A stretch of 64,000 nt of DNA from Aliamphritea ceti (GTDB taxonomy: Bacteria > Pseudomonadota > Gammaproteobacteria > Pseudomonadales > Balneatricaceae), in assembly GCF_024347215.1 (NCBI RefSeq), contig NZ_AP025282.1:2728001-2792000 (forward strand), read 5' to 3'. Position 1 is the first letter of the stretch. Each line of letters opens with the position of its first letter. The translations under genes were made by a program, and so were the position numbers. Below, one piece after another: positions 49,255-58,390 of the stretch. The notes under the pieces were generated by a model. That model did no database searches, was not told the origin of the DNA, and was given only the letters and a program-made list of their open reading frames with translations.

Positions 49255-50259
49255 TTACTTCGCTGCAGCACTGCGCCATTCGCGAATCCAAGACTTGCGC
49301 TTTTCAGCCACTTCTTCAGAACTAAAACCTATTCGGTCTACATCAGCCAAACGACTGAAAATTTCTGGTAGCTCAGTACCTTGCGCAACTGGCAGCATCC
49401 AGTTAGTTACCGGCAAAATCTGCTGCGCTTCTGGCGACACCATAAACTGTACAAATTGCTGCGCCAGCTCAGGCTGCTTGCTGGTATTCAATACCGCTGC
49501 AACCTCTACCTGAGCAACATGACCTTCACTAAATGGCGCTGCTTTGTAGTTAGTTTTTTCTTCTACAACAACATGATACGCCGGTGAAGTCGTGTAACTT
49601 AAGACGTAGTCCGCACCGCCTTCCAGGAACATGCTGTAAGCTTCCCACCAACCTTTGGTGACAGTAACAGTATGCTCACTTAGCTGCTTCCAGGCCGCTT
49701 CGGAATCATCACCGTAAACGGATTCAACCCACATCATCAGACCCTGACCAGGCGTACTGGTACGCGGATCCTGATAGATCACACTGGCATCACTGTCGAT
49801 CAGTTCACGAAGCGACTTAGCAGGTTCAGCTATCTTGCTGGAATCATAAATAAACGCGAAGTAACCCATATCGAAAGGTACAAACTGCTTATCCTGCCAA
49901 TTCAGTTCAGTACGCAATGCTGGCAGCTTTACTTTATGATCAGCAATCAGGCCAGTTGCACGGGTTTCTTCGATCAATGCATCATCAAGACCGACAATCA
50001 CATCTGCTTTGTTCTTTTTACCTTCAACGCGCAAACGATTGAGAATACTTACACCATCATCAACCGCAATGAAATTCACATCGCAGTTACATTGCGCTTC
50101 AAACGCTGCTTCAAGCTTAGGGCCCGGGCCCCACTCTGAAACGAAGGAATCATAGGTATAGACATTTAATGGTTCAGCCTGAGCAGCCGTTGCCGAATAC
50201 GTTACACCTAAAGACAGTGATACAGCAGATGCCATCAGCGCTGACTTAAACTTAGCCAT
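49255..50259 (-). CDS. thiB: Thiamine-binding periplasmic protein ThiB
   Basis: The start at 50259 follows GAGGA and gives 334 residues; an upstream ATG would add 26 without a ribosome site. The signal peptide is MAKFKSALMASAVSLSLGV to about residue 27. The mature part starts EPLNVYTYDSFVSEWGPGP, a hallmark of ThiB, with GLDDALIEETRATGL and DYVLSYTTSPAYH. It captures thiamine for ThiPQ. No TPP riboswitch was found in the leader. Confidence 0.92.
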   Translation of the reverse strand: MAKFKSALMASAVSLSLGVTYSATAAQAEPLNVYTYDSFVSEWGPGPKLEAAFEAQCNCDVNFIAVDDGVSILNRLRVEGKKNKADVIVGLDDALIEETRATGLIADHKVKLPALRTELNWQDKQFVPFDMGYFAFIYDSSKIAEPAKSLRELIDSDASVIYQDPRTSTPGQGLMMWVESVYGDDSEAAWKQLSEHTVTVTKGWWEAYSMFLEGGADYVLSYTTSPAYHVVVEEKTNYKAAPFSEGHVAQVEVAAVLNTSKQPELAQQFVQFMVSPEAQQILPVTNWMLPVAQGTELPEIFSRLADVDRIGFSSEEVAEKRKSWIREWRSAAAK

Positions 50260-50438
50260 GTTTGATTCCTCAAAATTCATTTCATTAACCGGCCGCCATA
50301 TTACTCTAAAGTGACAGCTGACCCAAGCAGTTACCAATCACTCATAAGCCTATGATTTTCCCGGGCTGCTTTACCCATTTTATTACCGCAAGTACACTGC
50401 CTCATCAACAAACATCAAACCATTAAGCGAAGACCTTC

Positions 50439-51251
50439 TTGCAACTTCCTGACGAACAGCACACAAACTTTCAACACGCATGTAGCTTTACTGGCATAGA
50501 TAGCTGGCAACCTCTGAGCCACCAGGGCAGTAGCAACTACCTGTTCAGAGCGAAGCACTCACAGCAACTATTGCGCATTAACGCATCCCCTGAACGTGCT
50601 GTTGGTGTGTGCCGCTCCAGAGAAACCAGCATAATGCAGCTTTTGCAGCGTCATACCTGGATGGTAGAAGTGATAGAGAACCAGCCTGATAATGGCTGGT
50701 GCTACTTAAAGGACTACGGCGACCAACCTGAAGCAGCTATTGAGAAAGCCGCTAAGCACCAGCTTTTAGAAATTATTACCGAGCTACAAAAGATCCCGGT
50801 TACCGCAACCGATCTTAACTTTGAGTTCGGCGCGATCTGGTCAACCTATGAGCAAATAGTTAGTGATAATCAGGACAACCCTCTAAAACAGCAGGCCTGC
50901 ATTGCATTAAGCAATGAGCTGAATGAAACAAAGCGACTGCAACAGCAACTTCCCACCACACCTAAAGTACTCGGCCATCAGGACCTTCATCTCGGTAACC
51001 TGACACTGGACGGCACACAGCTAATATTGCTTGACTGGGAATACGCAGGCATCTGCCAGCCCTGGCTGGATGCGGCAGGGCTTATCAGCAAGTTTAGTTA
51101 CACCCCTGCAGAGGTAAATCAGCTGCCGGCATTTCAGCACCTGAATTCACAGAGCTTTGCTACAGCAATAGATATTGCACAGAGATTTAATAATCAGCTT
51201 GAAGTGCTATGGCTACAGGCACGGGAAATCTCAGATACAGGCAAACAATAA
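50439..51251 (+). CDS. Choline/thiamine kinase-like phosphotransferase
   Basis: The product of 270 residues starts at TTG. The APH-fold kinase motifs are VLGHQDLHLGNL (catalytic loop, Brenner motif) and LILLDWEYAGICQPWLDAAG (metal-binding DxE). The N-lobe SHQGSSNYLFRAKH is the nucleotide-binding strand pair. Being divergent from thiB, it probably phosphorylates salvaged thiamine (ThiK-like). Other small-molecule kinases of the same fold cannot be excluded. Confidence 0.75.
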   Translation: MQLPDEQHTNFQHACSFTGIDSWQPLSHQGSSNYLFRAKHSQQLLRINASPERAVGVCRSRETSIMQLLQRHTWMVEVIENQPDNGWCYLKDYGDQPEAAIEKAAKHQLLEIITELQKIPVTATDLNFEFGAIWSTYEQIVSDNQDNPLKQQACIALSNELNETKRLQQQLPTTPKVLGHQDLHLGNLTLDGTQLILLDWEYAGICQPWLDAAGLISKFSYTPAEVNQLPAFQHLNSQSFATAIDIAQRFNNQLEVLWLQAREISDTGKQ

Positions 51252-51301
51252 CAAGCAAAGTTCTATTAATGAGTATGAGAACAGACAGATAAGAAGAGAA
51301 A

Positions 51302-51375
51302 TGGAGGCGCGAGTCGGAATCGAACCGGCGTTAACGGAGTTGCAGTCCGCTGCATGACCACTCTGCCATCGCGCC
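51302..51375 (-). tRNA. tRNA-Cys (GCA)
   Basis: A 74-base cloverleaf starting GGCGCGATGGCAGAGTGG, with anticodon loop CTGCAAC (GCA), T-arm GGTTCGATTCC and encoded CCA. It is the third gene of a Gly-Gly-Cys cluster. Confidence 0.96.
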
Positions 51376-51394
51376 TTTGAAATCTTTATGGGAT

Positions 51395-51470
51395 TGGAGC
51401 GGAATATCGGGCTCGAACCGACGACCTGAACCTTGGCAAGGTTCCGCTCTACCAACTGAGCTAATTCCGC
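51395..51470 (-). tRNA. tRNA-Gly (GCC), copy 2
   Basis: A 76-base cloverleaf with GCGGAATTAGCTCAGTTGGT, anticodon loop TTGCCAA (GCC), GGTTCGAGCCC T-arm and CCA. Identical to the copy at 51530-51605. Confidence 0.96.
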
Positions 51471-51529
51471 AAAGACCCTGACCAGGAATGATCAGTTTTC
51501 ATCAAAGATTATCACCCACTTACAAGAAG

Positions 51530-51605
51530 TGGAGCGGAATATCGGGCTCGAACCGACGACCTGAACCTTGGCAAGGTTCCGCTCTACCAACTGAGCTAAT
51601 TCCGC
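51530..51605 (-). tRNA. tRNA-Gly (GCC), copy 1
   Basis: Identical 76-base gene, first in the cluster. The two copies are separated by 59 bases, a local duplication. Confidence 0.96.
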
Positions 51606-51878
51606 ATAAATCAATTAGTTACAGCCAGCTCTTACTAAGCTTTGGTATCGCTCAATACTGCCCGTGACTTGATGCGCAGTATATTAGGTAAATCGACCCA
51701 CCATTTCAACCGATATTTTGAGTTTTTGACCTGGCAACTAAGTAAAAGACAGATACTGAGCTTCATGAAAGGCCCGCCACAGATCAGCACTCGCCTATTT
51801 AGCCCCTTCAATAACAAACGACTTAACAGTTAAAGCCGTTGAATCTACCCCAACACTGTTGCTCAGCTTTATAATCTA

Positions 51879-52517
51879 TTACAGAATCCCCATCTGCTTT
51901 GCCTCAGCAGCACAACTGGTACGGTTATCAACATCAAAAGTATTCATTAACTTTGATACGTGCGACTTAACCGTGCTTTCTGTAATACCCAGCGAAGCAC
52001 TTATAGCAGAATTAGAGTAACCATTTGCCAGCAGCACCAAAACCTCTTTCTGACGGTCGCTTAACTTTGCATCAATCACCTCATATTCAGGTAATTCAGA
52101 ATTACGGTATCTATAAAGCGACTCACTCACTGAATCAGGTAAATACGGCTTATCCCGTGCGATCTCCTGCAAACAGCTACTCAGATGCTGCTTAGCTGTG
52201 CGCTTAAGCAAATACGCGACCACGCCCGACTCCAGCATCAGATGCACCTGCTCAGGGTTCGCCAGTTCGGCCATTACAACAACAGGCGCATGCGAAGCGA
52301 ACTCACTTAGCACTGCGGCTAAATCAGAATCTCGCACGCCCTCTAAATCCGGATCAGCAACAATAAGATCAAAGCCCGTATCAGCCTGCAGTATCGCCAT
52401 AGCCTGAATAACATTAGACGCACAGCGCACTGTCGCTTCTTCAAATAAACTTGATAACGACAACCTCAGACCATCCACAAAGAACGAGGAATCATCGACA
52501 ATCAAAATCTTATCCAT
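51879..52517 (-). CDS. NarL/FixJ-family response regulator
   Basis: This protein of 212 residues has a receiver domain (ILIVDDSSFFVDGL). The expected phospho-acceptor segment reads DLIVADPDLEG, with Asp retained. The C-terminal LuxR HTH has LSDRQKEVLVLLANGYSNSA and ITESTVKSHVSKLM. It is not broken, unlike the regulator at 43854. No sensor kinase is adjacent, so its partner is elsewhere. The upstream region has no clear promoter. Confidence 0.85.
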   Translation of the reverse strand: MDKILIVDDSSFFVDGLRLSLSSLFEEATVRCASNVIQAMAILQADTGFDLIVADPDLEGVRDSDLAAVLSEFASHAPVVVMAELANPEQVHLMLESGVVAYLLKRTAKQHLSSCLQEIARDKPYLPDSVSESLYRYRNSELPEYEVIDAKLSDRQKEVLVLLANGYSNSAISASLGITESTVKSHVSKLMNTFDVDNRTSCAAEAKQMGIL

Positions 52518-53339
52518 GATGAACTTAACACCCTTACCCGCAAGAAAATGACTTAACAGACATGAGGTATCTGAACTGATACAAAATTCGATAATTACCT
52601 CACCCTGCTAACAGCACGCTCAGCTCACCAGGTAAGATTCAGAATCAAATCAGGCACTCAAGCATTCCTAGAGTATTTCAGGAAAAACTTAAGAAACTCT
52701 TAAGACATCTTCCAAAGAAGAAGAAAGAAGAAAGAAGAAAGAAGAAATATGCCAACCAAATACCACGACCACCCAACCAAAGAGGACTTTTTTAACAACA
52801 CTTGCAAGGACCGTAAACTTTTGCCACAATCAAGTCATCTTCTGCTACTTAAGCCCTCGGACTTACCCAGCAGAAGTACTCAGGCAGCTGCCTTTAACCT
52901 GGTTAAAGACAGCTGCCGACCTTCCCTTCTTCTTGAATACCCCACATCACATCTTTCAATCTCAATTCCTGAACAGATATAACTGCTACATCCTCTGCAT
53001 ACTTAATACAACACCTGTGCAATAGTCATAAACATTCAGATAGATACTTTCCAAGCACTATCACACAGCCGTGCTTTGCCCTAAAAGCACCAAGCAATAA
53101 AGTGATTTCGATTAAAGCAATCAAGCCGATAAGGTGCCGGGAGCTAGGAACCAAGGTAAATCGAGAAGAAATTCAGCGGTCATAAGTCACCAGCAATAAT
53201 GGCGGCTTACAACCGGAATAGGGAGATCAGAAGAAAATCTAGGATAAGGCTATTTTATGCGCCTGAATTTATACACGAAGCAACAATTGTATCGGCAACT
53301 TAGAGTCTGTCTAAAAGCTAATACTACCCTGCTCAGCTA
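52518..53339. other. Intergenic region with a short tandem repeat
   Basis: It holds four exact GAAGAAA units (52720-52747) right before an ATG at 52749. That ATG opens a 77-residue ORF of low-complexity Ser/Leu/Pro composition, which is probably not a gene. Nothing else was recognised. Confidence 0.45.
52720..52747. repeat. (GAAGAAA)x4 microsatellite
   Basis: Four exact seven-base units, purine-only, directly before an ATG. Confidence 0.8.
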
Positions 53340-53528
53340 TTAAGCCTCATCTTCGCCAGCACGACGCTCTGCCGCCTTCAGCTTTTTAGCATCAACTCTG
53401 GCCGTTTTTTCTGCACGCTTCTGATTTTTGCGCTCATTTTTTTCAGCTAAAATCTTAATTGCTTCTGGCTTAGTCATCTCAGGATGCTTAGCAAGTAACT
53501 CTTCAACCTTTCCATCATTCTTGGACAT
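53340..53528 (-). CDS. Small highly charged helical protein
   Basis: The product of 62 residues starts MSKNDGKVEELLAKHPEMTK, after AGAGG seven bases from the ATG. The remainder is Lys/Arg/Glu/Ala-rich and predicted fully helical. It contains no membrane or zinc motif. It may be a nucleic-acid-associated protein; no family was recognised. Confidence 0.6.
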   Translation of the reverse strand: MSKNDGKVEELLAKHPEMTKPEAIKILAEKNERKNQKRAEKTARVDAKKLKAAERRAGEDEA

Positions 53529-53761
53529 TGGTAAACCTCTATATTTGAAAGCACGGATGCTACTGGTATTTGCCTGCTAACAGAACTGAATAATAGACAC
53601 ATTGCACTGCAATGAATAACGCTTATTACCCACCTATCAGATCATGAGGCAACTAGAACACCTTATAATCAGGCATATTACGTCTTTTCAGACCAAGATA
53701 TTTCAGGCAACAAAAAACCCCGAAAGCCTAAGCCTGCGAGGTTTAAAGTTCACCATGTCAA

Positions 53762-53824
53762 TGGTGCCCGGAGCCGGACTTGAACCGGCACGCTGTTTCC
53801 AGCGGGAGATTTTAAGTCTCTCCA
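53762..53824 (-). tRNA. 3' fragment of tRNA-Leu (TAA), probable prophage attachment site
   Basis: The minus strand gives GAGACTTAAAATCTC (anticodon arm, TAA), the variable arm, GCCGGTTCAAGTCCGGC T-arm and CTCCGGGCACCA end of a tRNA-Leu. The D-arm and 5' acceptor strand are missing. It begins about 450 bases before the prophage genes, so it is best read as an att duplication of a tRNA-Leu gene. Confidence 0.75.
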
Positions 53825-54275
53825 AACATGGCGAATTATCAATGACTTGAATGTCATTTTCCTAATATATCACCATGACTCTATGCAGCTTGGCCGCCAC
53901 TCTACCTACTGTATATTAGGAACACAAGATAGAATTAAAAAACTGGGATAGCACTGATTAATTAAGCAGCTTATTTATAAAACGAAAGCTATAGTGTTTC
54001 AGCGCTTTGACGCTTCGCTTCCTCGCATTATGAGTCTGACCCGGAAACCAGTTAATACTCATTAATACATCTAACACTTTGTTTTAATGTGATTTTAGCA
54101 AACGACCATGATCAAATTTTTAAATATTACCCGGAATATTACCCGGTTTGATTTTACTTGATTTATGGGGCATCTGTTTAAGGTGAGGATAGTACCACAT
54201 AGACTTATATTTGCGACCCATAGCTATTGCTATCCTGCCTACAATGTAGCAAAGAAATTTAAACTAAATTACTAA
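53825..54275. other. Prophage end region without genes
   Basis: 450 bases between the tRNA-Leu fragment and the first tail gene. It includes a 12-base direct repeat (ATATTACCCGG(A/T)) near 54124-54148. No ORF is supported. Confidence 0.45.
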
Positions 54276-55013
54276 CTACCCATGTCGCAGAGCTTCGAAC
54301 TCAGTTTCGGCTGTTGCTTGCAATACACCCAGTAATGGCTGTACAGCGGTGATATCAGTAACCTGATTTAATTGATTTACTGCGTTTGATTCCAAACCGT
54401 CAATAACTCCTTCCGCTTCAGCGTATGCTTCTGCTTTTTGACATTGAAGTTCAGCTAATTCTTCTGGAGTCTCGTTTTTATTTCGCCGGGTAGCTTCTGC
54501 CGTTAAAATTTTAATATCTGCAGCAGTCCCGCCACCGGCAACCACACGCTCAGCACGTCGGGCTTTATCAGCCCAGCCAGCTGTTGTGTAATGATCCGCG
54601 TAACCGGCTATGTTTTGGCGGCAACCTGTGGCGAAGGCTTGTACCATTTTAATAGCTTTGCTTTTTGAATCTGCCAGCTCAGCAGTTCTATCAACTTTCC
54701 AGCTATTGCTCTGCCATAAAGAAAACGCGAGGGGCTCGATAATTGTTACCCCGTCAGTTAGCGGGCCTAGCTCGGTAATTGTGATCGGCTCCTTTGTATC
54801 TGTTCGCCAAGCAGTACCGCGATAATCATCTACTGCCAACCATTCTGTATCGTCAGCATTTCGAATAGCTATTTGATTGGCCTTTAGTTCAGGTAGTGGT
54901 TCGGCGGTTGCAAAAGCCTGAGGAAAGAACTCACCCTTCTTAACTGGGTTCGATATCGCTGGTGCTGAGTGCGTAAACTCACGAGTACTGGGGTTAAAGT
55001 GATTCAAATTCAT
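54276..55013 (-). CDS. Tail-fibre-associated protein of the Mu-like prophage
   Basis: From the ATG at 55013, 245 residues (a TTG three codons upstream is less likely). The N-terminal part has LNHFNPSTREFTHSAPA and LAVDDYRGTAWRTDTKEPIT, typical of phage proteins that read like tail-fibre assembly factors. The C-terminal part is an Ala/Glu-rich helix. It lies after the fibre gene, the normal place of a fibre chaperone. Exact role inferred. Confidence 0.65.
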   Translation of the reverse strand: MNLNHFNPSTREFTHSAPAISNPVKKGEFFPQAFATAEPLPELKANQIAIRNADDTEWLAVDDYRGTAWRTDTKEPITITELGPLTDGVTIIEPLAFSLWQSNSWKVDRTAELADSKSKAIKMVQAFATGCRQNIAGYADHYTTAGWADKARRAERVVAGGGTAADIKILTAEATRRNKNETPEELAELQCQKAEAYAEAEGVIDGLESNAVNQLNQVTDITAVQPLLGVLQATAETEFEALRHG

Positions 55014-55025
55014 CCTGTACAATCC

Positions 55026-55790
55026 TTATTTATAATAGAAGGCTAGAGGCCAGGCTATACTTTTAGACCGAGTTTCTGCCTCGCCTTCATATTTAGCATA
55101 TGGCGCGGGCGTACTCCCTGATACGGAATGTTCAACATATGTAACATCCGTTTGCACACCATCTCTGACGCCTGCCATCCCTTCCGATTGGTTGCTGGTA
55201 AGAGGTACCGTGGTCGCATTCGATGTTGCACCGAAATTCCCGGCACTTAAAAGAGAAATCACATGACTTTTAATTGCATCCTCTTGATAACTACCAGCAA
55301 CGCGGCCTGCATCAATACCTGCACCGTTATCCCAAATACGTAACACTAACGCCCGCGGGTCAGGTGCTCGAAAGGTTGTAGAGCCATCACCAGCCGACCA
55401 AAAGCCATGGCGGCCAGCTAAATACTCAGCGTCTGAAATAATATCAATATTCCTGCCAGACTCATTCAGAGATGCCCATAATTCAGGGTAATCAGCTCTA
55501 AGCATTGTTTGACGGGCAAAAAACAGCGCGTTTACAGGAGGCGTTTCGCCAAGATGAAAGAACGGCTCACCAAACGCCTTACCCGGAGCCAGTTTTTTTA
55601 TGGCGTCAAGAAGCTGGTTCAGATTCTCTGAATCAGGCGTTAAACCAGCCGCCGCAATAACAGCCATGATTTCACGTTGAGGTCCCTCAATGGCTTTGGC
55701 AGGGACAACCGATCCCGGCGTTCCTGTTGAAGCGTCACCATCAACATAAGGCGCATTTTCAGCGCCCCCTATTGGTTGAACGTATTCCAT
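55026..55790 (-). CDS. Phage tail fibre/collar-domain protein
   Basis: The 254-residue protein contains a tail-collar-like domain: EPFFHLGETPPVNALFF and DGSTTFRAPDPRALVLRIWD, followed by the glycine-rich C-terminus. It is probably the distal fibre that contacts the host. It is placed after the gp48-like baseplate gene, in Mu order. The length is short for a full fibre. Confidence 0.72.
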   Translation of the reverse strand: MEYVQPIGGAENAPYVDGDASTGTPGSVVPAKAIEGPQREIMAVIAAAGLTPDSENLNQLLDAIKKLAPGKAFGEPFFHLGETPPVNALFFARQTMLRADYPELWASLNESGRNIDIISDAEYLAGRHGFWSAGDGSTTFRAPDPRALVLRIWDNGAGIDAGRVAGSYQEDAIKSHVISLLSAGNFGATSNATTVPLTSNQSEGMAGVRDGVQTDVTYVEHSVSGSTPAPYAKYEGEAETRSKSIAWPLAFYYK

Positions 55791-55798
55791 TAATCACC

Positions 55799-56383
55799 TC
55801 ACTGGTAATTGAAAAATAAATCGGTATGGGAAGGTTGCAAGCGACGAAATACGCATTCCAATTCGCTTGCAGAAACTATATGAAGCAGTGACTCGCCGGC
55901 GGCAGATTCACCTGTTCGAAAATACACCGCACGATTGCCGGGTATATTCACTCGCCAATTAAATCGGCAATCTTCCGGTTGCAACGCCTCCCCACACCGG
56001 GAAAGTCCCGCTATAAAGGGCCGGTAGATATCTATCGTTATTATGTAACCCAGCCTTTCGGCAAGCTTTATAAAATAAGCTTTGCTCTGCCCGCCTCTCA
56101 TTACATATTTGGCATGTGCAGCTTCGCGGCGCTGCTGTAATGTTTGATTGGCAGGCGCGCACCTATCTGGAAGGTCTAAGCAGCGCTCCCACTCTGGAAG
56201 CAGGTATGTGGCAGTTCTTGGATCGAGCTCATCAAGCGAAGTCTGAATATGATCACCGACCCGGCTTAATGCGATCGCAAACACCTCAAGCAGGCCGGTA
56301 TAGTCGCTACCCCGCTGAATATTCCAAGCCTGACCTGGTGGCGATAGTGCTATCAGCTGTTGCCGGTAATCTGCTACGGCCAT
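55799..56383 (-). CDS. Mu gp48-like (DUF2313) baseplate protein
   Basis: The 194-residue product begins ADYRQQLIALSPPGQAWNIQ, the standard start of the YmfQ/gp48 family. QRREAAHAKYVMRGGQSKAY and WRVNIPG follow. It overlaps the gp47-like gene by 10 bases. It is part of the contractile-tail baseplate wedge. Confidence 0.82.
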   Translation of the reverse strand: MAVADYRQQLIALSPPGQAWNIQRGSDYTGLLEVFAIALSRVGDHIQTSLDELDPRTATYLLPEWERCLDLPDRCAPANQTLQQRREAAHAKYVMRGGQSKAYFIKLAERLGYIITIDIYRPFIAGLSRCGEALQPEDCRFNWRVNIPGNRAVYFRTGESAAGESLLHIVSASELECVFRRLQPSHTDLFFNYQ

Positions 56384-57441
56384 GCAATATCTCCCAATAC
56401 TGGCAGTTCACCTGGCTGAAATGTCAACAAGTCAGCGGAAGGTGCTGACAGTAAAAAATCTGATTCACCAGTTGCCGTGGATATGGCTTCGCGGATTTGT
56501 GAAAGTGGCAGCGTTGCAGATCCGTTTTTGTCCTCAACCTGTCCGGCACGGGCAAAGAAGCTGACCAGCTCTGCTGCGATAGCCGCTCTTACTGCCGGAC
56601 TATCTGGCACCAGCTTTGTGAATGTGACAGCTACCGGTGAAGGTGTTGGCGCAATAATGACAACATCGGCAGTTACTTGCGCCTCAACCTCAACGAAGCT
56701 GTCAACCAGACTCACAGAATTAGCATCAGGTATTGAACCGCCATCCAAGGTAAAAAACACACCTACCGTGCCTTTTCCCATCCACTTACGCATAACCCAT
56801 ACCCGGCCAACATTCACACCTGGGGTAAGCTTTACCCAGCGCTTATAATCGGCGTCATTGCCGCCGTGGGCTGGTTCACGGATATCAGCCAGCACCCGGG
56901 ACCGGTATGTTTCGATATGTTCGTCATCGGTACCGCCAGCGATTGCGCCGGATGGTGAAGAAGATTGAATACCCGGTAACGGAGTAACGAAATTTAATAG
57001 CTCACTGTCTGCCGTGTTACCTGCAGAGCCTGCCAGTAGAGCTATAACAACAACTGAAGCCGTTCCAGAAGCAATAACTGCGCCGGTGGTCACTTTATAT
57101 TGCTGTCCATCTGAGCGCTGCAGTAACACGCCTGCTTCAACAACAGCGCCATTCGTACCGTTAATGAGCCGTGAACCAGTGGCCACCGTTTTAAGCTTAC
57201 GAGGAATGCCTCTGATATCCCCTTTCCGGATCAAATATTCTGCGTCTGCAGTGTCTTCAAAGCCCTGCTTTAAATTGTATTCAAGATGCCCGTGTAAACC
57301 ATGCAAGCCACCCGCTTGAACCTTAGCTATGATACCGGCGTTTGAACGGCGTACCTGCTGCAAAGGAATTCTAAGCTGTGCTGACAGGTCTACTGACTGT
57401 TGCTGCATAAGCTGCGCAACTGTTTGGCGTGGGTATGGCAT
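56374..57441 (-). CDS. Baseplate J-like protein (Mu gp47)
   Basis: The product of 355 residues has GGTDDEHIETYRSRVLADIR and EPAHGGNDADYKRWVKLTPG, both diagnostic of the baseplate J/gp47 family. The C-terminus contains ILPLSQIREAI-type segments. It joins gp46 and gp48 in the baseplate wedge. Spacing to gp46 is three bases. Confidence 0.88.
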   Translation of the reverse strand: MPYPRQTVAQLMQQQSVDLSAQLRIPLQQVRRSNAGIIAKVQAGGLHGLHGHLEYNLKQGFEDTADAEYLIRKGDIRGIPRKLKTVATGSRLINGTNGAVVEAGVLLQRSDGQQYKVTTGAVIASGTASVVVIALLAGSAGNTADSELLNFVTPLPGIQSSSPSGAIAGGTDDEHIETYRSRVLADIREPAHGGNDADYKRWVKLTPGVNVGRVWVMRKWMGKGTVGVFFTLDGGSIPDANSVSLVDSFVEVEAQVTADVVIIAPTPSPVAVTFTKLVPDSPAVRAAIAAELVSFFARAGQVEDKNGSATLPLSQIREAISTATGESDFLLSAPSADLLTFQPGELPVLGDIAWP

Positions 57442-57444
57442 GAA

Positions 57445-57849
57445 TCAGGACTCCTGTATTAAAAACAGCTCGTTTTTACCATTCGGCAGGGTAATGTTTA
57501 TATGTTCTTTTAGAATGCCGCGCTCTGCCCATTCAGCGGTAACGCTTACGGCTTTTGCCAGGCCTGCATCTTTTAGCCATTCCAGTGCATCAGAATCGTA
57601 ACGAACGAGTCTGTTCAGCACGTCTGAGGTTTGCTTTTCGCGGCTGAGCGTCCAACGTAAAGACCCTATTTCACCATCGGCCCACCAGCCCCGCGCATCA
57701 TCTGGCAGTGCTTGCGGGTTACGTTTATCAGTAAAGATTGAAATGCCGACAGCCGTTGCAAGGCTTGTGTCTTCTTCAATACCCTGGCCACTAAAATTGT
57801 ATTCAGCGCCAGAGGTCAGACTTTTAAATAAGGTTTTAAAATCGCTCAT
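57445..57849 (-). CDS. Phage GP46-family baseplate protein
   Basis: The 134-residue protein has LATAVGISIFTDKRNPQALP followed by DDARGWWADGEIGSLRW, the GP46 hallmark. Its ATG overlaps the gpV-like stop by four bases. It is a small baseplate wedge subunit. Confidence 0.85.
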   Translation of the reverse strand: MSDFKTLFKSLTSGAEYNFSGQGIEEDTSLATAVGISIFTDKRNPQALPDDARGWWADGEIGSLRWTLSREKQTSDVLNRLVRYDSDALEWLKDAGLAKAVSVTAEWAERGILKEHINITLPNGKNELFLIQES

Positions 57850-58376
57850 GATGCTGGCACCATTTTTTGATTCGGCTTATTTGTGGTGCTGTTTGTTTCG
57901 TTGTGATCATGATCATCAAACACATCCCGCATAGCAGCCACGCTGAGCGTGTTATCAGCAGATTTGTCGGTGATATCACCCAAGGCCTTCACGTCGCCAG
58001 AAAACTGCGCCAGCGGCGTTTCTATATCGACTCTGACCGGTGCCGCTAAGTGCATCTTTCCGCCGCGCTTTAAGTGCACTTTATTGCCGGTGTCGTCATA
58101 CAGCGCTACTTCACCCTGCGCCATACCTTTAAGGCGGTACCGGGCATCATCAACAGCTATGATCAAGCCCGCCGAATCATTCAGCATCGTAATGACGACC
58201 TCTGCGTCTTTGTGAGGGTTGCTGGTAAGGCCGTATTGCTGAATGCGGGGCATTTCATAGGTGTCGCCATCTAAAGCGGTCACCTGAAGCACCTGAATAC
58301 CTTTGTCGTCATAGCTAAGCTGTACAATGCCGCGCAGTACTTTGCGGGCAATACGGCGCGCAAGTGTTTTAATCAT
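57846..58376 (-). CDS. Baseplate spike protein, gpV/Mu gp45-like
   Basis: This 176-residue protein resembles Mu gp45 (RIARKVLRGIVQLSYDDKGI, then the OB-like region with EMPRIQQYGLTSNPHKDAEV). The C-terminal part (VKALGDITDKSADN) includes a beta-helix-like repeat. Members trimerise as the membrane-piercing needle. It ends in a His/Asn-rich stretch (DDHDHNETNS) that could bind metal at the tip. Confidence 0.82.
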   Translation of the reverse strand: MIKTLARRIARKVLRGIVQLSYDDKGIQVLQVTALDGDTYEMPRIQQYGLTSNPHKDAEVVITMLNDSAGLIIAVDDARYRLKGMAQGEVALYDDTGNKVHLKRGGKMHLAAPVRVDIETPLAQFSGDVKALGDITDKSADNTLSVAAMRDVFDDHDHNETNSTTNKPNQKMVPAS

Positions 58377-58390
58377 GGTGTGATCCTTGA

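Noticed and set aside
50260..50438. Possible TPP riboswitch before thiB
   Set aside because: No CTGAGA or ACCTGATC-type core on the minus strand; operon appears not to be controlled by a TPP aptamer.
51175..51357. Plus-strand ORF overlapping the kinase gene end and tRNA-Cys
   Set aside because: Runs through a tRNA gene on the opposite strand; shadow frame.
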